From contig NZ_JAOYTH010000004.1 in the NCBI RefSeq assembly GCF_025847205.1, forward strand, positions 248,001-312,000: DNA of 64,000 nt. The letters are read 5' to 3'. The notes under the pieces were generated by a model. It saw nothing but the letters and a program-made list of their open reading frames with translations, had not been told where the DNA came from and searched no databases. The position numbers were made by a program, and so were the translations under genes. This DNA is from Pararhizobium sp. YC-54 (GTDB taxonomy: Bacteria > Pseudomonadota > Alphaproteobacteria > Rhizobiales > Rhizobiaceae). The stretch's first letter is position 1; each line of letters opens with the position of its first letter. Positions 45,521 through 55,514 of this stretch are shown here, in pieces.

Positions 45521-46684
45521 ATGAGCCCTGTTGTGAACGCCGTGCCGGTGTCGATCCTCACCGGCTTTCTCGGTGCCGGAAAGACATCCCTTCTCAACAG
45601 GCTGCTGAAGGATCCCGATCTCACCGATACCGCCGTGATCATCAACGAATTCGGCGATGTCTCGCTGGATCACCTTCTGGTCGAGGCATCGAGCGACGGT
45701 ATCATCGAACTTTCGGATGGCTGCCTCTGCTGCACCGTGCGCGGCGAACTGGTCGATACGCTGGCCGACCTGATGGACCGGATGCAGACCGGCAAGATCA
45801 AGCCCCTGAAGCGCGTGGTCATCGAGACCACCGGCCTTGCCGATCCGGCGCCGGTTCTGCAATCTGTCATGGGCAATCCGGTCATCGCCCAGAGCTACCG
45901 GCTCGACGGCGTCGTCACCGTCGTCGATGCGGTCAACGGTTCATCGACGCTCGACAATCACGAGGAAGCGGCCAAGCAGGCCGCGATGGCCGACCGTCTG
46001 GTGATCAGCAAGATGTCGCTCGCGACGCCGGATGCGGTGATTTCGCTGAAAGCGCGGCTGCGGGCGCTCAATCCGCGCGCGCCGATGATCGATGGCGATC
46101 TGCCTGAGGCTGGCAAGGCCGAACTCTTCCATTGCGGGCTTTATGATCCGGCAACCAAGATCGCCGATGTCGGCCGCTGGCTTCAGGACGAAGCGGCGGC
46201 GGATCACGATCATCACCATGATCACGACCACGATGGCCACCACGATCATGACCATGCGCATTGTGGCCACCATGATCATCATCACCATCATGACGAAAAC
46301 CGGCACGGTGCCGATATCCGCTCCTTCAGCCTTGTCCACGACCGGCCGATCGATCCGATGGCGCTGGAAATGTTCGTCGACCTCCTGCGCTCCGCCCATG
46401 GCGAAAAGCTGTTGCGGATGAAGGCGATCGTCGCGATGTCCGACAATCCGGACCGGCCCTTGATCCTGCATGGCGTTCAGACCGTATTCCATACGCCGCA
46501 GCGCCTGGCTGCCTGGCCCGACCCGTCCGACCGGCGCACCCGTATGGTGCTGATTACCAAGGATTTGCCGGAAGCGTTCGTGCGCGATCTCTTCGACGCC
46601 TTCACCGGCAAGCCGCGTATCGACCGTCCGGACCGGCAGGCGCTGGAGGACAATCCGCTGGCTGTTCCCGGACTCAGGCTGTAG
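45521..46684 (+). CDS. CobW/ZNG1-type metal-chaperone GTPase with His-rich loop
   Basis: 387 residues. Walker A GFLGAGKTS, the Cys motif CLCC (GCLCCTVRG), TTGLADP and a guanine-binding region fit the COG0523 GTPases, which insert or transport zinc or cobalt. A histidine-rich stretch (about 228-262, many His/Asp with one Cys) follows the GTPase part, ahead of the CobW C-terminal domain (DPMALEMFVDLLRSAHGEKL). The His loop is expected to bind zinc or nickel. It starts 28 bases after the carboxypeptidase gene. The target enzyme is unknown. Confidence 0.92.
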   Translation: MSPVVNAVPVSILTGFLGAGKTSLLNRLLKDPDLTDTAVIINEFGDVSLDHLLVEASSDGIIELSDGCLCCTVRGELVDTLADLMDRMQTGKIKPLKRVVIETTGLADPAPVLQSVMGNPVIAQSYRLDGVVTVVDAVNGSSTLDNHEEAAKQAAMADRLVISKMSLATPDAVISLKARLRALNPRAPMIDGDLPEAGKAELFHCGLYDPATKIADVGRWLQDEAAADHDHHHDHDHDGHHDHDHAHCGHHDHHHHHDENRHGADIRSFSLVHDRPIDPMALEMFVDLLRSAHGEKLLRMKAIVAMSDNPDRPLILHGVQTVFHTPQRLAAWPDPSDRRTRMVLITKDLPEAFVRDLFDAFTGKPRIDRPDRQALEDNPLAVPGLRL

Positions 46685-46704
46685 CGCACCGGCAAGGGGC
46701 TGGC

Positions 46705-47442
46705 ATGTTTCTCGGGGCGGGCGATGTCATCGGCAACATGCGGGCGCCGGCCTATCCTGCCAACCGTCCCGGCGGCTGGAGTTTTGGCGCCTCGCTGGGT
46801 TTCCATATCCTGATCGGGCTTGCCCTTCTGTTGGCCGTGACGCCACGCCGGCAGGCCCCGTCATCGGAAGATAGCGTCACCGTCGATGTTCTGACGCCGC
46901 AACAGTTTGAAGCCGCAAGCAGGCCATCGGTACCTGAGACCCCGGCCGATGCCTTGAATGATGTGCCGTCCAGACCATCGAGCGAAAGTTCGGTGCCGGA
47001 TTTTACCGCGCTGCCGACAGACCGGCGACGCCCGGCAGAAAGCGTCACGGTGCAGGCGACGCACTTTCAGTCGGCAAAGGTGCTGGCCGATCCGCGCAGT
47101 GCCAAGGCACGCAAGGTGTTGCAGCAACTGGCGCGCCTAGAGCGCATCGTCCAGCTCTGCAACATCGAGGCGATGGAGCAGGTCCATATCTGGAAAGCCG
47201 CGTTCAGGCCGGATTTCCTGGTGGCCTACGCCATGGCCGATATCGAATTGTCGGGGCAGAAGCTCAAGGCCGATGGCGGTGCGTTCCGCAGCAAGCGCCT
47301 CTGGTACAACATCGGCTTCACCTGCGAGGTGACGCCGGACCTCGAGCAGGTGGTGTCGTTTGCCTTTGCCGTCGGCAGCGAGATTCCGGAAAGCGACTGG
47401 GCCGGTCACAATCTGTCGGCAGATGACGGTCCGGCGGATTAG
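46705..47442 (+). CDS. DUF930-domain membrane protein
   Basis: 245 residues. A membrane helix (SLGFHILIGLALLLAVT, about 30-46) precedes a Pro/Ser-rich linker and the DUF930 C-terminal domain: ARLERIVQLCNIEAMEQVHIWKA, AYAMADIELSGQKLKADGGAFR and KRLWYNIGFTCEVTPDLE. The domain occurs in rhizobial envelope proteins of unknown function. AAGGGG precedes the ATG. It lies 20 bases downstream of the CobW-type gene, possibly in one operon. Confidence 0.83.
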   Translation: MFLGAGDVIGNMRAPAYPANRPGGWSFGASLGFHILIGLALLLAVTPRRQAPSSEDSVTVDVLTPQQFEAASRPSVPETPADALNDVPSRPSSESSVPDFTALPTDRRRPAESVTVQATHFQSAKVLADPRSAKARKVLQQLARLERIVQLCNIEAMEQVHIWKAAFRPDFLVAYAMADIELSGQKLKADGGAFRSKRLWYNIGFTCEVTPDLEQVVSFAFAVGSEIPESDWAGHNLSADDGPAD

Positions 47443-47456
47443 AAGGCGCGAGTGGA

Positions 47457-48719
47457 TCAGCTGCTGCAGGCAGCGGCCCGGGCGAGAAAGAAGGCCTTTT
47501 CGCGGGCGTTGCGGGTGAGGTCCGCCGCACGTTCGAATTCCACCCTGGCCTCGGCAGGCCGGCCGGCACGAAACAGGAAATCCCCCTTGGCAGCCGGCAG
47601 GGGCGCATAGTTTTGCAAGCCTGCAGCCGGATCGATTTCGTCAAGGCGTGCCAGGCCCGCTTCCGGACCAAAGGCCATGCTATGGGCCACCGCGCGGTTG
47701 AGATCGACCACCGGCGACGGCATTATCGCGCGCAGCGTATCGTAAAGATCGGCGATTTTCTGCCAATCGGTATCGTCCGCCCGGCGGGCTCGGGCGTGGC
47801 AGGCGGCCAGCGCTGCCTGCAGGGCGTAGGGGCCGTTGGCGCCGCCGAGTGCTTGCGCGCGCTGCAGGGCGGCAAGCCCACGGCGGATCAGAAGCTGGTC
47901 CCAATGGGCGCGGTTCTGTTCGGTCAAGAGTATCGGCGAACCGTCCGGGGCAACGCGGGCGTGGAGCCGGGAGGCCTGGATTTCCATCAGCGAGAGCAGG
48001 CCTTGAACCTCCGGCTCGCCGGGGAGCAGGCCGGCGAGAATGCGGCCGAGGCGTTGGGCTTCCAAGCACAGGGCCGGGCGGATCAGGTCCTCGCCAGTGG
48101 TGGCCGAATAGCCCTCGTTGAAGATCAGGTAGATCACCTCCAGAACGGATGCGAGACGTTCCTTGCGTTCGGCCCCGCGGGGCACGGCATAGGTCAGGCC
48201 GGCATTGCCAAGTGTCTTCTTGGCCCGGACGATCCGCTGGGCGATGGTCGCTTCGTTGGAAAGAAAGGCGCGGGCGATCTCGTCGGTTGTCAGTCCGCCG
48301 ATCAGCCGCAGGGTCAGCGCTGCACGCGCTTCCGCCGACAGGAGGGGATGGCAGGCGGTGAAAATTAGGCCAAGCAGCTCGTCGCCGAGATCGTCGTCCA
48401 GTGCTTTCTCGACGTCCTCGACGCTGGTATCGCGTTCGTCTTCGAGGTCGCGGCCGATTTCGGCATGCTTGCGGGTAAGCATCTTCTTACGGCGGAAGCC
48501 GTCGATGGCGCGGCGCTTGGCAGCTGCCATCAGCCAGGCGCCCGGATTTTTGGGCACACCGGTCTTCGGCCATTCCGATAGGGCGGTCACCAGAGCGTCC
48601 TGCGCCAGCTCTTCGGCCAGCCCGACATCCCGGACCATCCGCGCCAGGCCGCCGATAAGCCTGGCCTGCTCGATCCGGAAAACCGTCTCAATTGCCTGAT
48701 GTGTTTCGCTCGCAGCCAT
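47457..48719 (-). CDS. ECF-type sigma factor with C-terminal TPR-like extension (ECF42 type)
   Basis: 420 residues. Region 2 (LARMVRDVGLAEELAQDALVTAL, RRAIDGFRRKKML) and region 4 (ALTLRLIGGLTTDEIARAFLSNEATIAQRI) are followed by a C-terminal extension of about 220 residues with helical repeats (LLSLMEIQASRLHARV, GPYALQAALAACHARA). That extension marks the ECF42 group, which lacks an anti-sigma factor and is paired with DGPF-domain proteins. The paired gene lies just upstream. It is convergent to the DUF930 gene. Confidence 0.88.
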   Translation of the reverse strand: MAASETHQAIETVFRIEQARLIGGLARMVRDVGLAEELAQDALVTALSEWPKTGVPKNPGAWLMAAAKRRAIDGFRRKKMLTRKHAEIGRDLEDERDTSVEDVEKALDDDLGDELLGLIFTACHPLLSAEARAALTLRLIGGLTTDEIARAFLSNEATIAQRIVRAKKTLGNAGLTYAVPRGAERKERLASVLEVIYLIFNEGYSATTGEDLIRPALCLEAQRLGRILAGLLPGEPEVQGLLSLMEIQASRLHARVAPDGSPILLTEQNRAHWDQLLIRRGLAALQRAQALGGANGPYALQAALAACHARARRADDTDWQKIADLYDTLRAIMPSPVVDLNRAVAHSMAFGPEAGLARLDEIDPAAGLQNYAPLPAAKGDFLFRAGRPAEARVEFERAADLTRNAREKAFFLARAAACSS

Positions 48720-48789
48720 GCTTCCGGATTAAGCGAGGAGCAAGCGCTGCGTCAAGCCGCGGTGGCGGCTTGACTTCGGTGGAGCGATT

Positions 48790-49212
48790 TTAGCGCTTGG
48801 CTGTCTTTTCGCGCAGCCGTTCTTCCTGCTCGGCCAGTTCCGGCGTAAACGCTTCGCCGAAGTCGGCAGCTTCGAACACCGGGCGGATTTCGAGTTCGCT
48901 TGGCCCCGGCATCGGGTTGGGGCAACGCTTTGCCCATTCGATGGCTTCGGCCATGTCCTTGACTTCCCAGAGCCAGAACCCGGCGATCAGTTCGCGGGTT
49001 TCGGCAAAAGGGCCGTCGATGACGGTGCGGCCCGGACCGTCGAAAGCGATCCGCTTGCCCTTGACCGAGGGGTGCAGTCCTTCGCCGGCCATCATGATGC
49101 CGGCGTTGACCAGCTCTTCGTTGTACTTGCCCATTGCTTCCAGAAGCTCAGTCGTCGGCATGATGCCCGCTTCGCTGTCTTCCGTCGCCTTTACGATAAC
49201 CATGACACGCAT
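48790..49212 (-). CDS. YCII/DGPF-domain protein
   Basis: 140 residues starting MRVMVIVKATEDSEAG and containing the DGPF sequence (TVIDGPFAETRELIAGFWLWE). The YCII-related fold is a small ferredoxin-like dimer. These proteins are regularly paired with ECF42-type sigma factors and may be either targets or modulators. Its stop is 70 bases before the sigma-factor start on the same strand. GAGGAGA precedes the ATG at 49212; upstream in-frame codons are not used. Confidence 0.85.
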   Translation of the reverse strand: MRVMVIVKATEDSEAGIMPTTELLEAMGKYNEELVNAGIMMAGEGLHPSVKGKRIAFDGPGRTVIDGPFAETRELIAGFWLWEVKDMAEAIEWAKRCPNPMPGPSELEIRPVFEAADFGEAFTPELAEQEERLREKTAKR

Positions 49213-49397
49213 TGTCTTCTCCTCTGGTTTTATGGAAGCCAGACTGGCCTTCCTGATCATACGACGAACGAGCCGTGGCGCGATCGACACCGGTCCTGAA
49301 TTTTTTTTGAGAAATCTAGAGAGGCTTTGGGAACGGAACAGGGGCGATAGCAAAGAAGGGTAACGGCGACCTGTCGTCTTGAACCTTGGGCGAACCC

Positions 49398-49628
49398 TTA
49401 CGCCCTCTTGCGGATGACGAAACGATGACCGCCCGCAAGCGCCTCGGATCGCTCCAGGCTGTGGCCGTCTTCGTTGCAGAAATGCGGAATGTCGATGATG
49501 GCGAGCGGGTCGGTGGTCTCGACCGTGATCAGCGTGCCGGGAGCAAGGGTCAGCATGCGCTTGCGGGTTCGCAAAACCGGCAAGGGGCATTTCAACCCCT
49601 TGAGGTCATAGACCAGACTGTCAGGCAT
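49398..49628 (-). CDS. TusA/SirA-family sulfur-carrier protein
   Basis: 76 residues with the Cys-Pro motif GLKCPLPVLRTRK and an ending VIRKRA. TusA-family proteins relay sulfur, for example to tRNA thiolation or molybdenum-cofactor enzymes. The ATG at 49628 overlaps the stop of the upstream L,D-transpeptidase gene (TGATG on the reverse strand), which points to translational coupling. An actual functional link to the peptidoglycan enzyme is not known. Confidence 0.88.
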   Translation of the reverse strand: MPDSLVYDLKGLKCPLPVLRTRKRMLTLAPGTLITVETTDPLAIIDIPHFCNEDGHSLERSEALAGGHRFVIRKRA

Positions 49629-51301
49629 CAATTGCCCCAGATTTTCCAGAACGGCCGCTTCTTCGGCTGCTGTTCGGCAACGACCTGCTCGGCCACTGGT
49701 GCGGCCTCGGTCGTAGCCGCAGCTTGCGCCGCTGCTTCAGTCGGCTTCTTTGCCGTTTCGGTGGCGGCGGGCTTGGCAGTATCCGCGACCGGTTTTTGAT
49801 CGGCAGGCTGCTGAACTGCGGTGTCGGTTGGCGTTACGGCCGCAGGCTGATATTTCCGGGCATCATCGCCGCCCTTGGCAAATAGGCTGCCCCAGAACCC
49901 CTTCCTGGCAGGCGTCTGATTGGCAACTTGCTGAGCCACGGGTGCAGCCTCGGTCGCGGCGGCTACCTGTCTCGCCGCCTCGACCGGTTTCTGTATCGTT
50001 TCAGCGACAGTCGCCGGGGCCGTGGCGACCGCTGCCGGTTGTTGAACGGTATCAACAGGCGCTACGGCAGCCGGCTCCAGCTGTTGCGCATCAGCGCCGC
50101 CTTTGGAAAACAGGCCTCCCCAGAAACCCTTCCTGGCTGTCGCCTGTTCGACCGAGACGGTTTCAACCGGGCGCGGCAATGGATTTTCCACCGGCACCGG
50201 GACTTGTGCGCCGTTACGGGTGGATTTTTCGAGTTCGGCCTTCTGGATCTCGATCGCCTTCTTGGCTTCTTCCAGTTCGGCGCGGCGGGCTTCCTGCTTT
50301 TCGAGGTCGGCGACCTTCATCAGCTTGCCGGCGTCGAGCGAAGTGCCGGTCGGCGCGTAAGCCAGTTCCTTGCCGACGCGCTGCTTGGCAACGATCGCCT
50401 TGCGCTCGGCTTCGGTCGGCTCGTACCAGACCAGGCCGTCGAGCTTCTTCGTCGCCTTGGCATAGTCTTCGTTGTATTTTTTGTTATAGCTGGCGAGTGC
50501 GCCCTGCATCACCGCCGGTGTCGACATGGCCGGGCATTGGCCGGTCGGCGAGAACGTGCCGTCCGTCTGCTGGTTGAAGACGTATTTCTTCTCGCAGATG
50601 TTCACTTCCGGCGGGCGCTTGGTGATCTCGAACTGGTCGTAGCCGGGCTTCAGCATGTTCCAGAAGTCGATGTTCGGGCTGTTGCGGTGCCGCGCCATGT
50701 TTTCCGCGGTCATGCGGAAGGGCAGGGCCTGCAGCTGGATCGCCTGCTGGCCGCCCTTGTAGGCGTCGCGCGACAGGGCAAAGATCTCCTGCATCTGCTC
50801 GTCGGTCATCGAATAGCAGCCGGACGACGAACAGGCGCCATGGATCATCAGATTGGTGCCGAAGCGGCCGTTGGCCTGGTCGAAGCGGTTGGGGAAGCCG
50901 GTATTGATGGCGAGATAATAGCTGGAATTCGGGTTCATCTGGCCCGGCGAGATCGGGTAGAAACCTTCCGGCGCCTGCCGGTCGCCTTCCTTGACCTTGG
51001 GGCCGAGCTTGCCCGACCAGGCGCAGATCTTGTACTGGCGCAGCATTTCGAAGCGATTGGAGGCGTTGGCCTTCCAGACTTCGAGAACGCCTTCCTCCTT
51101 GAAAATGCGCAGCATGATCGGCGACGTCGTCGCCATGCTCATCGCCTGCATCTTCTGGACGATCTTGCCGGAGAGCTGGTAATTGACCTTGCTGGAGACT
51201 TTCTTGAGATCGACATCGACCGTATCCATCGCCTCATTGGCGGTGCAGCTCGAAAGGAGCGCGGCGATGGCAGCGGTGGCAACAAGATGTGTCAAACGCA
51301 T
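49628..51301 (-). CDS. YafK-type L,D-transpeptidase lipoprotein with repeated C-terminal tail
   Basis: 557 residues. The N-terminus is a lipoprotein signal with lipobox LLSSC (Cys about 19). The YkuD catalytic core (about 50-190) has MIHGACSSSGCYSMTD with the active-site Cys. Residues 190-310 are less distinct. The C-terminal 200 residues hold a tandem repeat: TARKGFWGGLFSKGG and PARKGFWGSLFAKGG, each followed by an Ala/Pro/Val linker, ending PFWKIWGN. YafK enzymes cleave or attach Braun-type lipoproteins or trim peptidoglycan. ATG 51301 was chosen over an upstream TTG. Confidence 0.85.
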   Translation of the reverse strand: MRLTHLVATAAIAALLSSCTANEAMDTVDVDLKKVSSKVNYQLSGKIVQKMQAMSMATTSPIMLRIFKEEGVLEVWKANASNRFEMLRQYKICAWSGKLGPKVKEGDRQAPEGFYPISPGQMNPNSSYYLAINTGFPNRFDQANGRFGTNLMIHGACSSSGCYSMTDEQMQEIFALSRDAYKGGQQAIQLQALPFRMTAENMARHRNSPNIDFWNMLKPGYDQFEITKRPPEVNICEKKYVFNQQTDGTFSPTGQCPAMSTPAVMQGALASYNKKYNEDYAKATKKLDGLVWYEPTEAERKAIVAKQRVGKELAYAPTGTSLDAGKLMKVADLEKQEARRAELEEAKKAIEIQKAELEKSTRNGAQVPVPVENPLPRPVETVSVEQATARKGFWGGLFSKGGADAQQLEPAAVAPVDTVQQPAAVATAPATVAETIQKPVEAARQVAAATEAAPVAQQVANQTPARKGFWGSLFAKGGDDARKYQPAAVTPTDTAVQQPADQKPVADTAKPAATETAKKPTEAAAQAAATTEAAPVAEQVVAEQQPKKRPFWKIWGN

Positions 51302-51504
51302 CGGCAAAGGTCCATCAAGAAAACTGTCGAACGTGGCGTTCCCATGCAGGCGGGCCGCAGGGAATCAATAAGCCCTTATACTTCACAAAATATTAACCTT
51401 ACAGAACCGCCTTGCCCCAACCGTTCCAGACGCCAAGAATATGGCCAAGATAGGACCGCGCGCTCCATTTATCCCCGGAACGCGCTCGAAACCAGCAGAT
51501 GTGA

Positions 51505-52458
51505 TTAAAGCTGGCGGCCGATGGCCAGGTATTTCTGGCGGCGGTCCGAGCGCAGCTGGTCGCCGGTGCGGCCGGAAAGATCCTTGAGCGCGTCTGCGAT
51601 CACCGTACCGGTTTTTTCGATCACGGCGTCCGGATCGCGGTGCGCGCCGCCGACCGGTTCGCCGATGATGCCGTCGATGATACCCAGCGATTTCAGGTCT
51701 TCGGCGGTGATCTTCATGTTGGTCGCCGCTTCCTTGGCGCGGGTACTGTCGCGCCAGAGGATGGAGGCTGCACCTTCCGGCGAGATCACGCTGTAGATCG
51801 CATGTTCGAGCATGTAGACGCGGCTGCCGGTAGCAATCGCGATCGCGCCGCCGGAACCGCCTTCGCCGATGACGACGGAGACGATCGGAACACGCATGTT
51901 GAGGCACATTTCCGTCGAGCGGGCGATGGCTTCCGCCTGGCCGCGCTCTTCGGCGCCGATGCCGGGATAGGCGCCGGCGGTGTCGATCAGGGTGATCAGC
52001 GGCAGGCCGAAACGATCGGCCATTTCCATGACGCGGATGGCTTTGCGATAGCCTTCCGGACGGGCGCTGCCGAAATTGTGCTTGATGCGCGACTTGGTGT
52101 CATTGCCCTTTTCCTGGCCGATGACGGCGACAGGGGTGCCGCGGAAGCGCGCAAGGCCAGCCTGGATCGCCTCGTCATTGGCAAACTTGCGGTCGCCGGC
52201 CAGCGGCGTGAATTCGGTGAAGAGATTGGCGGCATATTCCTGGAAGTGCGGACGCTGCGGATGGCGCGCGACCTGCGTCTTCTGCCAGGGGTTCAGCTTG
52301 GAATAGATTTCGGCCATCGCCTCGCGGGCGCGCACTTCAAGGCGCTCGACCTCGTCGGTCGTGTCGATGCTCTCGTCCTCGCTGGCAATCTTCTTCAGCT
52401 CGTGAATCTTGCCTTCGAGATCGGAGATTGGTTTTTCGAAATCGAGATAATTGTGCAT
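51505..52458 (-). CDS. accA: AccA, acetyl-CoA carboxylase carboxyltransferase alpha subunit
   Basis: 317 residues. The start [20 protein letters not shown], then [11 protein letters not shown], the carboxyltransferase core with [28 protein letters not shown] and [16 protein letters not shown], are all intact. It moves carboxyl from carboxybiotin to acetyl-CoA in fatty-acid synthesis with AccD, which is not in the window. It lies 79 bases downstream of xerD on the same strand. No terminator is seen between them. Confidence 0.97.
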   Translation of the reverse strand: MHNYLDFEKPISDLEGKIHELKKIASEDESIDTTDEVERLEVRAREAMAEIYSKLNPWQKTQVARHPQRPHFQEYAANLFTEFTPLAGDRKFANDEAIQAGLARFRGTPVAVIGQEKGNDTKSRIKHNFGSARPEGYRKAIRVMEMADRFGLPLITLIDTAGAYPGIGAEERGQAEAIARSTEMCLNMRVPIVSVVIGEGGSGGAIAIATGSRVYMLEHAIYSVISPEGAASILWRDSTRAKEAATNMKITAEDLKSLGIIDGIIGEPVGGAHRDPDAVIEKTGTVIADALKDLSGRTGDQLRSDRRQKYLAIGRQL

Positions 52459-52537
52459 GTGATGCGTTTCCGATCATATTGCGCCAGTGGCCACGGGTTT
52501 GACGTTTCAGCCGTCCCGGCCAAGTGTTCTGGCGCTC

Positions 52538-53494
52538 CTAATCCTGTTTTTTCGCCTGTTTGGCAAGAGGGTGATGGTTCTGGACCAGCTGATGCAGCCG
52601 TTCTTCCAGCACATGGGTATAGATTTGTGTCGTTGAAATGTCCGAATGTCCGAGAAGTTCCTGTACGGCGCGCAGGTCCGCACCATTGGCCAGAAGGTGG
52701 CTGGCAAACGCGTGGCGCAGCACATGCGGCGAGATCGCCGCAACGCGGATGCCGGCGCGGGCGGCGAGATCCTTGAGGTCGCGGGCAAAAACCTGGCGTG
52801 GCAGATACCCGGCCTTGCCGGAGGAGGGGAACAGCCACGGGCTTTCCGGCGGCGGGGTTTTCTGGGCGGCATTGTCGCTTGCCATCGCCGCGCCATAGGC
52901 CTGCATCGCCCGGATCGCCGAATGCGACAGCGGCACCATACGCTCCTTGTTGCCCTTGCCGCGAACGACGAGAAAGCGGCCGTTCTGGGCCAGCACCGAG
53001 GCCGGCAGCGAAACAAGTTCGCTCACCCGCATGCCGGTGGCATAGAGCAGCTCGATCAGCGCATGCATGCGCAACCGCGCCACAGGATCGCCGCCGCCCT
53101 GGGCCGCCTCCTGTTCCGCCTGCCCGATCAGTTTTGAAACATCGTCGATGCTCAGCACCTTCGGCAGCGAGCGGCCTTTCTTCGGCGCGTCGAGAACGCC
53201 GGTCGGATCGTCCGTGCGGAGACCTTCGGCATAGAGGAACTTGTAGAACTGCCGCAGCGCCGACAACCGGCGCGCCTGCGACGATGCCTTGAAGCCCTGC
53301 TGTGCCAGATGCGAGAGATAGGCGCGCAGATCCTCCGATGCGGCCTCCGTCGGCTTGACGCCGCGTTGCTTCAAGAAGGAGTAGGCGTCCTCCAGGTCGC
53401 GCTCATAGGAGATCAGCGTGTTGTTGGCAGCCCCCCGTTCGGCGCTCATCATCTCCAGGAAGGATTCCATATGGGCGGCGGAAAGATCGATCAT
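52538..53494 (-). CDS. xerD: XerD, tyrosine site-specific recombinase
   Basis: 318 residues. An N-terminal SAM-like domain precedes the catalytic domain with all six tyrosine-recombinase residues: R156, K180, H257, R260, H283 and Tyr292 ([40 protein letters not shown]). With XerC it resolves chromosome dimers at dif. The ATG at 53494 overlaps the stop codon of a small upstream membrane-protein gene (ATGA), so the two are translationally coupled. Confidence 0.93.
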   Translation of the reverse strand: MIDLSAAHMESFLEMMSAERGAANNTLISYERDLEDAYSFLKQRGVKPTEAASEDLRAYLSHLAQQGFKASSQARRLSALRQFYKFLYAEGLRTDDPTGVLDAPKKGRSLPKVLSIDDVSKLIGQAEQEAAQGGGDPVARLRMHALIELLYATGMRVSELVSLPASVLAQNGRFLVVRGKGNKERMVPLSHSAIRAMQAYGAAMASDNAAQKTPPPESPWLFPSSGKAGYLPRQVFARDLKDLAARAGIRVAAISPHVLRHAFASHLLANGADLRAVQELLGHSDISTTQIYTHVLEERLHQLVQNHHPLAKQAKKQD

Positions 53495-53640
53495 TGCGGC
53501 TTGTTGATCCGCTCGGAGGGAATGCGGATGGTCACGTCGCGCTCCACGGGATTGACGAAGGTCACCAGCGCCACCATCGTTCCATAGATCACCCCGGCGA
53601 TCAGGGCGCAGATGAACAGGAACCGGAACAGGGTGGGCAT
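53491..53640 (-). CDS. 49-residue single-pass membrane protein upstream of xerD
   Basis: ATG 53640 follows AGGAG. The peptide has one hydrophobic helix ([20 protein letters not shown]) and a polar tail ending [12 protein letters not shown]. Its stop TGA overlaps the xerD ATG in ATGA. I know no family. Similar small reading frames sit before xerD in other rhizobia as I recall, so a conserved role or a translation-coupling leader is possible. Confidence 0.68.
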   Translation of the reverse strand: MPTLFRFLFICALIAGVIYGTMVALVTFVNPVERDVTIRIPSERINKPQ

Positions 53641-53797
53641 TTTCAACTCCTAGGGTCAGGGGTCTATATGACCATGCCTGTTTGCAAGTGCAAGAACCGT
53701 GGTATCGCACGGAATTCACGTCGCCTAGTATGCCGTGAAGTCTTGACGCTTCCGGCTGTTTTGTCGATACCGGAGCGGAACGGGAAATTGAAACTGC

Positions 53798-54376
53798 ATG
53801 AGCGACGTGATTGAACCGGTTTCCGAAGCGCTGATCGAGCGGGCGAAGGCCGCGCTCGGGCGACGAAACCTCGTCTTCGTCGGTCTGATGGGGGCCGGGA
53901 AATCGGCGATCGGCCGGATGACGGCATCGGCGCTCGGGGTACCCTTCGTCGATTCCGATCATGAGATCGAGCGTGTTTCGCGCATGACGATCAGCGAGCT
54001 GTTCGCAGCCTACGGCGAGGACGAGTTTCGCGCGCTCGAGGCCCGCGTCATCAAACGGCTGCTGAACACCGGCCCGCGCATCGTCTCCACCGGCGGCGGC
54101 GCCTTTATCAATGAGCGTACCCGCAAGCATATCAAGCGCCATGGCCTCTCCGTTTGGCTCAACGCCGAACTCGATGTCCTGTGGGAGCGCGTCAACAAGC
54201 GCGATACCCGCCCGCTGCTGAAAACCGAAAACCCGAAGCAGACGCTCGAAAACCTCATGCATGCCCGTTATCCGATCTATGCGCAGGCGGACCTGACGGT
54301 GCTGTCCCGCGATGTCAAGAAAGAGGTGATGGTGGAAGAGGTCCTTTCCGCTCTTGCCGCTCTCCCGAAGAAGTGA
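53798..54376 (+). CDS. aroK: AroK, shikimate kinase
   Basis: 192 residues. The Walker A loop [12 protein letters not shown] (about 29-40), the shikimate-binding FVDSDHEIE, and [13 protein letters not shown] are intact. It phosphorylates shikimate with ATP in aromatic amino-acid synthesis. aroB starts 5 bases after its stop, and a CorC-type gene overlaps aroB, forming a three-gene operon. It is divergent from the small gene before xerD. Confidence 0.97.
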   Translation: MSDVIEPVSEALIERAKAALGRRNLVFVGLMGAGKSAIGRMTASALGVPFVDSDHEIERVSRMTISELFAAYGEDEFRALEARVIKRLLNTGPRIVSTGGGAFINERTRKHIKRHGLSVWLNAELDVLWERVNKRDTRPLLKTENPKQTLENLMHARYPIYAQADLTVLSRDVKKEVMVEEVLSALAALPKK

Positions 54377-54380
54377 AGCC

Positions 54381-55514
54381 ATGACCACTGCCAGCCTGTC
54401 CGCCGCCCGAAAAAACGTTCGCGTCGATCTCGGCGATCGTTCCTACGATATTCTTATCGGCCCCGGCCTGATCGCCACCGCGGCCGCCGAGATTGCCGGC
54501 CGGCTGAAGGGCCGACGCATGGCTGTCATTACCGACGAGCATGTCGCGCCGCTCTATCTTAAGCCTTTGATGGAAAGCCTGAAGGCGAAGGGCATTGCGG
54601 CCGTATCGCTTGTTTTGCCGGCCGGCGAAAAGACCAAGAGTTTTGAACACCTGATCCCCGTCTGCGAGGCGATCCTCGGTGCCCGGATCGAGCGCAACGA
54701 TGCGGTGATCGCGCTTGGCGGCGGCGTCATCGGTGATCTCACCGGTTTTGCCGCCGGCATTGCCCGGCGCGGTTCGCGGTTCATTCAGATCCCGACTTCG
54801 CTGCTTGCGCAGGTGGACTCGTCCGTCGGCGGCAAGACCGGCATCAACTCGCCGCACGGCAAGAACCTGATCGGCGTCTTTCACCAGCCGGATCTGGTGC
54901 TCGCCGATACCGATGTGCTCGACACGCTCAGCCCGCGCGAATTCAAGGCCGGTTATGCAGAGGTCGCCAAATACGGCCTGATCGACAAGCCGGAGTTCTT
55001 CGCCTGGCTGGAAAACAACTGGCAGGCGGTGTTTGCCGGTGGCGATGCCCGCATCGAGGCGATCGCCATCAGCTGCCAGGCCAAGGCCGACGTGGTTGCG
55101 GCTGACGAGCGCGAGAATGGCCGGCGCGCTTTGCTCAATCTCGGCCACACGTTCGGGCACGCGCTGGAAGCGGCGACGCAGTATGACGGCACGCGCCTTG
55201 TCCACGGCGAGGGCGTGGCGATCGGCATGGTGCTGGCGCATCAGTTTTCGGCGCGTATGAACCTTGCGAGCCCGGACGACGCCAAACGTGTCGAAGCGCA
55301 TCTGAAGACGGTAGGCCTGCCGACCCGCATGGATGACATTCCCGGCACCTTGCCGCCGGTGGAAAAGCTGATGGATGCGATAGCCCAGGACAAGAAGGTC
55401 AGCGGCGGCAAGCTCACCTTCATCCTGACACGCGGGATCGGCCAGTCGTTTGTCGCCGATGACGTTCCGGGATCGGAGGTGAGCGCATTTCTCAAGGAAA
55501 AACATCCGGGATGA
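54381..55514 (+). CDS. aroB: AroB, 3-dehydroquinate synthase
   Basis: 377 residues. NAD- and zinc-dependent conversion of DAHP to 3-dehydroquinate. Visible: [42 protein letters not shown], and the metal site [16 protein letters not shown] with [11 protein letters not shown]. The ATG at 54381 follows GAAGTGAAGCC. The stop overlaps the next start by 4 bases. Confidence 0.98.
   Translation: MTTASLSAARKNVRVDLGDRSYDILIGPGLIATAAAEIAGRLKGRRMAVITDEHVAPLYLKPLMESLKAKGIAAVSLVLPAGEKTKSFEHLIPVCEAILGARIERNDAVIALGGGVIGDLTGFAAGIARRGSRFIQIPTSLLAQVDSSVGGKTGINSPHGKNLIGVFHQPDLVLADTDVLDTLSPREFKAGYAEVAKYGLIDKPEFFAWLENNWQAVFAGGDARIEAIAISCQAKADVVAADERENGRRALLNLGHTFGHALEAATQYDGTRLVHGEGVAIGMVLAHQFSARMNLASPDDAKRVEAHLKTVGLPTRMDDIPGTLPPVEKLMDAIAQDKKVSGGKLTFILTRGIGQSFVADDVPGSEVSAFLKEKHPG

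Noticed and set aside
46200..46310. Repeated CAT/GAT triplets that could look like a DNA repeat array
   Set aside because: They encode the His/Asp-rich loop of the CobW-type GTPase and are in frame throughout.
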